Below are positions 1 to 5,600 of a DNA stretch of 6,969 bases, one piece after another. Source of the DNA: Verrucomicrobiota bacterium (GTDB lineage Bacteria > Verrucomicrobiota > Verrucomicrobiia > Opitutales > UBA953); NCBI GenBank assembly GCA_004293385.1, contig RDYO01000121.1, positions 1 to 6,969 of the forward strand. Reading direction: 5' to 3'. The notes under the pieces are model-generated. The model did no database searches. It was not told where the DNA came from and was given only the letters and a program-made list of their open reading frames with translations. The translations under genes and the position numbers were made by a program. The first letter of the stretch is position 1. Each line of letters starts with the position of its first letter.

Positions 1-1256
1 CCCCGAACCTGGCCCTGGCCCACGATTTCGAACTTCCAGGTGGTCAATTCGCGGATCCCCATGGGTCCACGGGCGTGCAGACGGTCCGTGGAGATGCCCA
101 CTTCGGCCCCGAAGCCGAACTCGCCGCCGTCGGTGAAGCGGGTGCTGGCGTTCCAATAGACGCAGGCACTGTCGATCTGGGCGAGGAAGGCGCGGGCGGC
201 GGACTCGTCGGCCGTGATGATGGCGTCGGAGTGGTGCGAGCCGTACTCCTCGACGTGGGCGACCGCCTCGGCGAGGCCGGCGACGATCTTCACGTTGAGG
301 ATGAGTCCGAGGTGTTCGGTGCGGAAATCCTGTTCCGTGGCCGCCTGGGCGCCGGGCATCAGCGGCCGCGACTGGGCGCAGGCGCGGACCTCGGTCTGCT
401 TGGCCGAGAGGGCGGCGGCCATCTGCGGGAGGAATTTCTGGGCGACGGCGGCGTCGACGAGCAGCGTCTCGAGGGCGTTGCAGGCGCTGGGGCGCTGGCA
501 CTTCGCGTTGAGCACGATCTGCTCGGCCATCGCGAGGTCGGCCTGCGCGTGGACGTAGACGTGGCAGATGCCGGCGTCGTGCTTGATGACGGGGACCTTG
601 GCGGAATTGACCACCGCCTCGATGAGGCCGGGGCCGCCGCGGGGGACGATGATGTCGACGATGCCGCGGAGGGAGCCGAGGGCAGGCACCGCTTCGCGGT
701 CGGTGAAGGGCAGGAGCGTGACGGCTTCGGCGGGCAGGCCGGCGGCGCGGAGGCCGGTCGCGAACGACTTGGACAGCGCGATGTTCGTGTGGATCGCTTC
801 GCTGCCGCCGCGGAGCACGCAACCGTTGCCGGACTTCAGGCAGAGGGCGGCGGCGTCGACGGTGACGTTCGGGCGCGATTCGAAGATGATGGCGACGAGG
901 CCGATCGGGACGCGGCGACGGACGATGCGCAGGCCGTTGGGGCGCGTCCAATCCTCGGTGACTTCGCCGACCGGGTCAGGGAGCTTCGCGACCGCTTCGC
1001 AGGCGACCGCGATATCCTCGAGGCGGGCGTGGTCGAGCCGGAGACGGTCGGTCATCGCCGCCGTGAGGCCTTTGGCCTTGGCGGCGGCGAGGTCCTTGAC
1101 GTTGGCCTCGAGGATGGCGGCTTCGTCGGCGCGGAGCGCTTGGGCGGCGGCACGCAGGGCGGCGTCGCGGACGGCGGTCGGGGCGAGGGCGAGGGCGCGC
1201 GAGGCCTTCTTGGCCGTGCGGGCGATCTCCGTCACGCGCTGGAGGAGGTCGCTCAT
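1..1256 (-). CDS. proA: Gamma-glutamyl phosphate reductase (glutamate-5-semialdehyde dehydrogenase), 3' end cut by window edge
   Basis: ProA reduces the gamma-glutamyl phosphate made by ProB to glutamate-5-semialdehyde with NADPH, the second step of cytoplasmic proline synthesis. The reading frame is open from the ATG at 1256 to the window edge, giving 418 complete codons. E. coli ProA has 417 residues, so only a few residues and the stop should lie outside. The N-terminus reads MSDLLQRVTEIARTAKK. Family signatures visible in the minus-strand translation are the catalytic cysteine in NAKCQRPSACNALETLLV (active Cys about residue 259, codon at 480-482), and the C-terminal blocks GFGAEVGISTDRLHARGP and MGIRELTTWKFE. 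The start is fixed by an ATGA overlap with the proB stop (TGA at 1253-1255), which implies translational coupling. Upstream bases read GAAGAAGAA, at best a weak ribosome binding site. No internal stop or frameshift is seen. Confidence 0.95.
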   Translation of the reverse strand, partial: MSDLLQRVTEIARTAKKASRALALAPTAVRDAALRAAAQALRADEAAILEANVKDLAAAKAKGLTAAMTDRLRLDHARLEDIAVACEAVAKLPDPVGEVTEDWTRPNGLRIVRRRVPIGLVAIIFESRPNVTVDAAALCLKSGNGCVLRGGSEAIHTNIALSKSFATGLRAAGLPAEAVTLLPFTDREAVPALGSLRGIVDIIVPRGGPGLIEAVVNSAKVPVIKHDAGICHVYVHAQADLAMAEQIVLNAKCQRPSACNALETLLVDAAVAQKFLPQMAAALSAKQTEVRACAQSRPLMPGAQAATEQDFRTEHLGLILNVKIVAGLAEAVAHVEEYGSHHSDAIITADESAARAFLAQIDSACVYWNASTRFTDGGEFGFGAEVGISTDRLHARGPMGIRELTTWKFEIVGQGQVR

Positions 1257-2023
1257 TTCTTCTTCAGCGAGAAGCGCGTGCCGAGCTTCTGGCCGTCGGC
1301 GAGTTCGAGCAGGACCTTCTCGCGACGGCCGCTGGCGATGATCGTGTCGACGCCGCCTTCGGCCGCGATCTCCGCGGCGAGCAGCTTCGTGACCATCCCG
1401 CCGACGTTGCGTTCGGAGCCCGCGCCGCCGGCGAGGGCGCGCACGGAGTCGTCGATCTTGCGGACGGAAGGGATGAGGTCGCCGGTGCCGTCGGACTTCG
1501 TCATCAGGCCCTGGATGCCGGAAAGGATGACGAGCAGGTCGGCGCCGACGAGGGCGGCGACGTGGGCGGAGAGACGGTCGTTGTCGCCGACCTTGATCTC
1601 TTCGTCGGCGATGGCGTCGTTCTCGTTGATGATCGGGACGAAGCGCTTGCGGGAAAGGAGGAGGTCCAGCGTCGCGCGGGCGTTGCGCGTGCAGGCGCGG
1701 CTGTCGAGGTCCCAGTAGGTCAGCAGCATCTGCGAACCCAGCAGCTTGTGGCGGCGGAGGTGCTTGCCGTATTCCGACATCAGTTCCGGCTGGCCGACGG
1801 TGGCGCAGGCCTGGAGTTCGCGGGCTTCCTTCGGGCGTTTCTCGAGGCCCATGGCGGTCATGCCCGCGGCGACGGCGCCGGAGGTGACCAGCACGACCTG
1901 GATGCCGCGCTTATGCAGGCCGGCGACCTGATCGACGATGCGGCCGATCTGGACGCGGTCGACCTTGCCGTCCTTGCGGGTGAGGAGGCCGGAACCGAGC
2001 TTGATGACCCAACGTTTTGCCAT
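1253..2023 (-). CDS. proB: Glutamate 5-kinase, short form without PUA domain
   Basis: ProB phosphorylates the gamma-carboxylate of glutamate with ATP, the committed and normally proline-inhibited step of proline synthesis. The 256-residue product is a single amino acid kinase domain. It shows KLGSG near residue 8, VTSGAVAAGM at about 47, IINENDAI at 131-138, GDNDRLSAHVA at 146 and GGMVTKL at 208. E. coli ProB has 367 residues, the extra part being a C-terminal PUA domain. Here the protein ends right after the kinase fold at FSLKKK, and proA follows at once, so this looks like a natural short form and not a truncation. Two segments look unlike common family members: SGIQGLMTKSDGTGDLIPSV is shorter than the usual nucleotide-site loop, and ERNVGGM replaces the usual GTGGM. 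The ATG at 2023 has no clear Shine-Dalgarno; a candidate promoter lies at 2039-2068. Short gap after ruvB, 4-base overlap with proA. Confidence 0.94.
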   Translation of the reverse strand: MAKRWVIKLGSGLLTRKDGKVDRVQIGRIVDQVAGLHKRGIQVVLVTSGAVAAGMTAMGLEKRPKEARELQACATVGQPELMSEYGKHLRRHKLLGSQMLLTYWDLDSRACTRNARATLDLLLSRKRFVPIINENDAIADEEIKVGDNDRLSAHVAALVGADLLVILSGIQGLMTKSDGTGDLIPSVRKIDDSVRALAGGAGSERNVGGMVTKLLAAEIAAEGGVDTIIASGRREKVLLELADGQKLGTRFSLKKK

Positions 2024-2038
2024 GGCTTTGTGGGGTCG

Positions 2039-2068
2039 ACCTTAGCCGAGGGAAAACGCCGTTGTCCA
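2039..2068 (-). promoter_or_regulatory. Candidate sigma70-type promoter for proBA
   Basis: On the minus strand, TGGACA (2063-2068, five of six matches to TTGACA) is followed after 18 bases by TAAGGT (2039-2044, a TAnnnT type -10). Transcription would start about 7 bases further on, leaving a leader of only about 8-9 bases before the proB ATG. That fits the missing Shine-Dalgarno. The ruvB-proB gap of 62 bases leaves room for a promoter. The -10 matches consensus at only three positions, so this is a suggestion; transcription from the upstream genes is the alternative. Confidence 0.3.
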
Positions 2069-2085
2069 GCGTCAGAACGCCGTCC

Positions 2086-3114
2086 TCAGAACGAAGGCGG
2101 CTGCAGGCCCACGGCCAGCCAGCCTTTCGGGGCCAGGACGCGCCCTTGCGGGGTGCGGACGACGTAGCCTTCCTGCACCAGGAACGGCTCGTGGACTTCC
2201 TCGAGCGTGTGGGCGTCCTCGCCGATGGCGGCGCCGATGCTGCTGAGGCCGACCGGGCCGCCGTTATGCTTCTCGGCCATCGCGCGCAGGAAGCGGTGGT
2301 CCATGTCGTCGAGGCCGTGCTGGTCGATCTCAAGGAGTTCGAGGGCCGCGGCGGTGACGGCGGCGTTCGCCTTGCCGCCGGCGCGTTCGAGGGCGTAGTC
2401 GCGCGTGAAGCGCAGGAGGTTGTTGACGATGCGGGGCGTGCCGCGGGCGCGGCGGGCGATCTCGTCGGCGCCGCCTTGGTCGATGTCGAGGCTGAGCAGC
2501 GCGGCGTTGCGTCGCACGATGCTGAGCAGCTGTTCGCGCGTGTAGTAGTCGAGGCGCGTCTGCAGCGTGAAGCGGCTGCGGAGCGGGGCGGTGAGCAGGC
2601 CCGTGCGGGTCGTCGCGCCGACCAGCGTGAACTTCGGCAGGTCGAGGCGGACGCTGCGGGCGTTCGGGCCCTGGTCGATCATGATGTCGATGCGGAAGTC
2701 CTCCATCGCCGAGTAGAGGAACTCCTCGACCGTCTTCGGGATGCGGTGGATCTCGTCGACGAAGAGCAGGTCGCCTTCCTGCAGGCTCGTGAGCAGGCCC
2801 GCGAGATCGGAGGCCTTCTCGACCACCGGTCCCGAGGTGACGCGGATCGGACGGCCCATCTCTTCGGCGAGGATCATCGCGAGGGTCGTCTTGCCCAGGC
2901 CGGGCGGGCCGTGGAGGAGGATGTGGTCGAGCGTGCGGCCTTCGCGGCGCGCGGCGCCGATCATCACGCGCAGGCGCTCGACCGTGCGCTGCTGGCCGAC
3001 GAAGTCGTCGAGCTTCGGCGGACGCAGGGCGGCGTCGAGCGAGCGGTTCGCGCGGGACAGGGCTTCCTTGCCGGCGGGCGGCTGGGGGTCATCGGGCGAA
3101 TCCTTGCGGGCCAT
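2086..3114 (-). CDS. ruvB: Holliday junction branch migration ATPase RuvB
   Basis: RuvB is the hexameric AAA+ motor that, with RuvA, drives branch migration of Holliday junctions before RuvC cleavage in recombinational repair. The 342-residue product has the usual length and full motif set. Visible motifs are Walker A GPPGLGKT (69-76), Walker B DEIH (120-123), sensor 1 GATTR (166-170), the arginine-finger region APLRSRF (176-182), sensor 2 RGTPRIVNNLLR (224-235), and the C-terminal winged-helix block with YVVRTPQGRVLAP (317-329). The first 18 or so residues (MARKDSPDDPQPPAG...) are polar and probably disordered, as in many RuvB proteins. The ATG at 3114 lies 37 bases after the murA stop and has no evident Shine-Dalgarno. 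Neither ruvA nor ruvC is next to it; the neighbours are murA and proB, so any cotranscription here does not reflect the repair complex. Confidence 0.97.
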   Translation of the reverse strand: MARKDSPDDPQPPAGKEALSRANRSLDAALRPPKLDDFVGQQRTVERLRVMIGAARREGRTLDHILLHGPPGLGKTTLAMILAEEMGRPIRVTSGPVVEKASDLAGLLTSLQEGDLLFVDEIHRIPKTVEEFLYSAMEDFRIDIMIDQGPNARSVRLDLPKFTLVGATTRTGLLTAPLRSRFTLQTRLDYYTREQLLSIVRRNAALLSLDIDQGGADEIARRARGTPRIVNNLLRFTRDYALERAGGKANAAVTAAALELLEIDQHGLDDMDHRFLRAMAEKHNGGPVGLSSIGAAIGEDAHTLEEVHEPFLVQEGYVVRTPQGRVLAPKGWLAVGLQPPSF

Positions 3115-3151
3115 GGGCGCAAGGTGCGGGGTCGGGGCGAATTGGCAACCC

Positions 3152-4444
3152 TCAGTCCTCGGCGAAGCCTTTCGGCAACGCGGAGGCGGGGAGGCGTTCG
3201 ACGTCGGCGCCCAGGGAGCGCAGGCGTTCCTCGAAGCGTTCGTAGCCGCGGTCGAGATGGTAGAGGCGTTGGACCCAGGTCTCTCCCTTGGCGACCAGGG
3301 CGGCCAGGATGAGGGCCGCCGAGGCGCGGAGGTCGGACGCCATCACCGGCGCGCCGGAAAGCGGGCGGCCGCCGGCGACGGTCGCCGTGGCGCCTTCGAT
3401 CGCGATCTCAGCGCCCATGCGCTGCAGCTCGGCCGCGTGCATGAAGCGGGCCGGGTAGATCTTCTCGGTGATCGGACTGCGGCCGTCGACGAGGAGCTGG
3501 AGGGCCATGAACTGGGCCTGGAGGTCGGTGGGGAATCCAGGGTAGGGCTCGGTGACGATTTCGACCGCACGCGTCGGCCGACCGTGGGCGCGGATGAAGT
3601 CCGGACCGGTTTCGATCTGGACGCCGGCTTCACGGAGCTTGTCGAGGAAGGCCGTGAGGTGCGCCGGCTCGCAGTGCGTGACCGTGACGTCTCCGCCGGT
3701 GATCGCGCCGGCCACGAGATAAGTACCGGCCTCGATGCGGTCGGCGATGACCGTATGGTCGCAGCCATGGAGGGACGCGACGCCTTCGACTTCGATGACG
3801 CTGGTGCCCTGACCGCGGATCTTCGCGCCCATCTGGATGAGCATCGCGCAGAGGTCGACGACTTCGGGTTCACGCGCGGCGCATTCGATGTGGGTGACGC
3901 CGGGCGTGAGCGTGGCGGCCATCACGAGGTTGGCCGTGCCGAGCACCGTGCTGCCCATCGGGCCGCCCATGGGGACCGTGGCGCCGCGGGCGTGGGAAGC
4001 GTCGACCGACACCAGGCCGGCTTCGACGGTGACGACGCAGCCGAGGGCCTCGAGGCCCTTCAGGTGCAGGTCGATGGGGCGCGGGCCGATGACGCAGCCG
4101 CCGGGGATGGCCATCTCCGCTTGGCGGAGCCGGCCGACCAGCGAGCCCAGCAGGCAGACCGACGCGCGCATCTTGCGGACGAGGTCGTAGGGCGTCCGGT
4201 GCGAGACCTGCGCGGCGCGGATCGTCCAGACGCCGCGCGCGGGGTTCGTGACTGTCGCGCCTTGGTGGCCGAGGATCTCGGCCATGTAGCGGACATCGCT
4301 CAGGTCGGGCACGTTGCGCAGCGTCACCGTCTCGCCCGTGAGGAGCGAGGCGGCGAGCAGCGGCAGCGCGGCGTTCTTGGAACCGGCGGCGCGGACCGAG
4401 CCTTTCAGTTCGTGACCACCGCGGATGCGCGCGACCTGGAGCAT
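3152..4444 (-). CDS. murA: UDP-N-acetylglucosamine 1-carboxyvinyltransferase
   Basis: MurA transfers enolpyruvate from PEP to UDP-GlcNAc, the first committed step of peptidoglycan precursor synthesis in the cytoplasm. The 430-residue product has full family length. It shows the substrate-binding GSKNAALPLLAASLL (Lys23/Asn24), the catalytic loop PGGCVIGPRPIDLH with the active cysteine at residue 117 (codon 4094-4096), PGFPTDLQAQFMAL with Asp307, and DLRASAALILAAL at 371 followed by LDRGYERFEERLRSLGA near 397. A Cys rather than Asp in the loop is the form that fosfomycin alkylates in this family. The N-terminus MLQVARIRGG aligns with the usual start, so ATG 4444 is well supported even though no Shine-Dalgarno is seen. 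A strong terminator hairpin for the upstream gene ends only a few bases before this start codon. That leaves almost no room for a conventional leader or promoter. Confidence 0.97.
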   Translation of the reverse strand: MLQVARIRGGHELKGSVRAAGSKNAALPLLAASLLTGETVTLRNVPDLSDVRYMAEILGHQGATVTNPARGVWTIRAAQVSHRTPYDLVRKMRASVCLLGSLVGRLRQAEMAIPGGCVIGPRPIDLHLKGLEALGCVVTVEAGLVSVDASHARGATVPMGGPMGSTVLGTANLVMAATLTPGVTHIECAAREPEVVDLCAMLIQMGAKIRGQGTSVIEVEGVASLHGCDHTVIADRIEAGTYLVAGAITGGDVTVTHCEPAHLTAFLDKLREAGVQIETGPDFIRAHGRPTRAVEIVTEPYPGFPTDLQAQFMALQLLVDGRSPITEKIYPARFMHAAELQRMGAEIAIEGATATVAGGRPLSGAPVMASDLRASAALILAALVAKGETWVQRLYHLDRGYERFEERLRSLGADVERLPASALPKGFAED

Positions 4445-4450
4445 GTCAGG

Positions 4451-4482
4451 GAAAAGAAGCGGGGGCGCCGATTGGCGCCCCC
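4451..4482 (-). terminator. Intrinsic terminator after the RGG-rich gene, immediately before murA
   Basis: A perfect 9-base-pair inverted repeat (GGGGGCGCC at 4461-4469, GGCGCCCCC at 4474-4482, 4-base loop) is followed on the minus strand by GCTTCTTTTC, a U-rich tail. It begins 7 bases after the stop of the 305-residue protein and ends 6 bases before the murA ATG. Stem, loop and tail fit a Rho-independent terminator acting on minus-strand transcription. The plus-strand side has no matching T-tract, so it is directional. It could also act as an attenuator of readthrough into murA. Confidence 0.8.
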
Positions 4483-4489
4483 GTCATGT

Positions 4490-5407
4490 TCAGCCTTCGC
4501 GAGGACCGTTGCGAGGACCGCGGTCGCCGCGGAATTCGCCGCGACCTCCGCGCGAGCCGTCACGGCCGCCACGGGAACCGCCGCGGAAATCTCCGCGACC
4601 ACGGCCGCCGCGATGACCGCGGTCGGAGCGTTCGCCGCGGGGTTCGCCGCGCGGCGCGTAGGGACGGGAGGAGGGCACGAAGACGGCCTTGTCGGGGATG
4701 CCGAACAGGGTGGCGAGTTTGCGCTTCAGCGAAGCCCAGAAGCCGATGGGGGCCTGGACCGGGATGACCACGGGCTCGATCTGGATGCGCGGACGGTCTT
4801 CACGACGCGGGCGGTCATCGCGACGAGGGCGGTCGCCTTCGGAGCGCGGACGATCGCCTTCGGGGCGCGGTTCGCGGGGTTCGCGGCGCGGGCCACGTTC
4901 ACCTTCGGCGCGGGGTTCGCGACGAGGGCGGTCGCCCTGCGGGATGCCGGGCTGGCGGCCTTCTTCGGCGACGCCTTCCGGACGCGGTTCGCGAGGTTCG
5001 CGACGAGGACCACGTTCGCCTTCGGCGCGCGGTTCACGGCGCGGACGGTCCTCACGGGCCGGAGCGGCGGACTGGGTGCGGTCACCCGAGAGGTTCTCGG
5101 TCAACTGCGACGGGTCTTCGACGACGCCGATGGCCGGGCGGGCAGCCTGACCGTTGGCGGCGGAGGGAGCGGCGCCACGGGGCGTACCACGACGACCGAA
5201 CTGCTTCGGGGCCGTGATGGTGCCGGGCTTGGCGGCGGGTTCGGACGAGGCCCCGATCACGGAGAGCGGAGGGAGTTCCGCGTGGGCGGACTCCAGCTTG
5301 GCTTCGTTGAGGCGGGGTGCGGGGGTGCGGACTTCATTGGCGCCTGCGTCCGCGGCGGGCTGGTGGGCGGAGACGTGCTCCTGGCCCTGGGTTTCTTCTT
5401 GGCTCAT
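4490..5407 (-). CDS. Arginine/glycine-rich, largely disordered protein with RGG tail; possible RNA-binding scaffold
   Basis: I do not recognise a named family. The 305 residues fall into four parts. Residues 1-117 are polar, Ala/Pro-rich and low in secondary structure. Residues 118-207 are a mixed-charge Arg/Glu/Asp/Pro tract built of RPRRE/GDRPR units, with one 26-residue block repeated exactly at 120-145 and 159-184. Residues 208-246 are the only hydrophobic stretch, containing IEPVVIPVQAP and IGFWASLKRKLATLFG, a likely strand plus amphipathic helix. Residues 253-305 form an RG/RGG tail with four RGG motifs. RGG boxes and mixed-charge tracts are known in RNA-binding and phase-separating proteins, so an RNA-related role is inferred. 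The ATG at 5407 is the only in-frame ATG after an upstream TAA, and no Shine-Dalgarno is visible. The gene follows rny on the same strand and ends at a strong terminator, so the two may be cotranscribed. No signal peptide. The repeat copies differ only at synonymous sites, which supports real translation. Confidence 0.85.
   Translation of the reverse strand: MSQEETQGQEHVSAHQPAADAGANEVRTPAPRLNEAKLESAHAELPPLSVIGASSEPAAKPGTITAPKQFGRRGTPRGAAPSAANGQAARPAIGVVEDPSQLTENLSGDRTQSAAPAREDRPRREPRAEGERGPRREPREPRPEGVAEEGRQPGIPQGDRPRREPRAEGERGPRREPREPRPEGDRPRSEGDRPRRDDRPRREDRPRIQIEPVVIPVQAPIGFWASLKRKLATLFGIPDKAVFVPSSRPYAPRGEPRGERSDRGHRGGRGRGDFRGGSRGGRDGSRGGRGEFRGDRGPRNGPREG
4856..5050 (-). repeat. Two copies of a 78-base in-frame repeat inside the RGG-rich gene
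   Basis: Copies lie at 4973-5050 (residues 120-145) and 4856-4933 (residues 159-184), start to start 117 bases apart. Comparing codon by codon, all 26 amino acids match while 12 third positions differ, every one synonymous. The 13-residue spacer between them is unrelated (VAEEGRQPGIPQG). The pattern suggests an old duplication held at protein level. Confidence 0.85.
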
Positions 5408-5412
5408 GTTGC

Positions 5413-5559
5413 TTATGTTGGGGCGGCCTTCGTTGTGGCCGACCGGATGATGCGGCCGCTCCGTTGTGGAACGGCGACGCGGTTTGTCGGACCCTTGGTG
5501 ACGGAGGACGAACCTCCTTGGGGTGCCGAAATGACCCGGGAGGGACTCCCGGAACCCAT
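5413..5559 (-). CDS. Possible small basic ORF (48 aa) between rny and the RGG-rich gene
   Basis: On the minus strand an ATG at 5559 opens 48 codons ending at TAA (5413-5415). The product starts MGSGSPSRVISAPQ and ends SATTKAAPT; it is rich in Ser, Arg, Thr and Pro and has no Asp or Glu, so it is strongly basic. It begins 41 bases after the rny stop and ends 5 bases before the next ATG, a spacing typical of an operon. A purine run (GGGAGAGGGGG) lies upstream, a little farther than ideal for a ribosome binding site. Against it: third positions are about two-thirds GC, lower than in the neighbouring genes, another frame is also open across the same stretch, and several inverted repeats lie within it. 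I recognise no homolog. It could instead be a structured leader RNA. Confidence 0.3.
   Translation of the reverse strand: MGSGSPSRVISAPQGGSSSVTKGPTNRVAVPQRSGRIIRSATTKAAPT
5461..5552. other. Cluster of inverted repeats in the rny to RGG-gene intergenic region
   Basis: Three short hairpins occur in 92 bases: CCGTT/AACGG (5461-5474, 4-base loop), GGAGG/CCTCC (5503-5517, 5-base loop) and CCGGGAG/CTCCCGG (5536-5552, 3-base loop). The middle one is enclosed by a further pairing of GGACCC (5489-5494) with GGGTGCC (5521-5527), with one bulge. None is followed by a T-tract, so they do not look like intrinsic terminators. They might form a structured 5' leader of the RGG-rich gene or a small RNA. I could not match them to a known riboswitch class. 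GC-rich DNA gives such repeats by chance fairly often, so confidence is low. Confidence 0.3.
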
Positions 5560-5600
5560 GTGAATAACTACCCCCTCTCCCTTAACAACAAGAAAGTCCC

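Noticed and set aside
75..1718. Plus-strand open frame of 547 codons opposite proA and proB
   Set aside because: Its codons mirror the proA codons exactly, so lack of stops follows from proA composition; the real signatures are on the minus strand.
2017..3312. Plus-strand open frame of 431 codons opposite ruvB
   Set aside because: Composition typical of an antisense shadow (Val/Ala/Glu/Arg/Gly), no known motif, and RuvB is unambiguous on the other strand.
4856..5050. CRISPR array or mobile repeat
   Set aside because: Only two copies, in frame, protein-coding and diverged at third positions; no spacers of even length and no cas genes.
4726..5150. Alternative frames of the repeat region, rich in RGRSP or ANPAPK-type repeats
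   Set aside because: Frame-shifted readings of the Arg/Gly/Pro repeats. The repeat copies preserve amino acids only in the 4490-5407 minus frame.
5508..5552. Resemblance to a riboswitch: an ACGA loop as in mini-ykkC hairpins and a GGGGTGCC string as at the 5' side of TPP elements
   Set aside because: Mini-ykkC needs two ACGR-loop hairpins and only one is present; the conserved TPP core (CTGAGA and GAACCTGATC-like segments) is absent.
5536..5552. Terminator for rny
   Set aside because: The 7-bp stem is good but is followed by GTCATTTC on the minus strand, with no real U-tract.
2741..5563. Plus-strand open frame of 940 codons
   Set aside because: It runs antisense to ruvB, murA and the RGG-rich gene. 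Its product is a patchwork of Gly/Ala/Arg/Asp-rich low-complexity sequence without recognisable motifs. Long antisense frames are expected opposite GC-rich genes.
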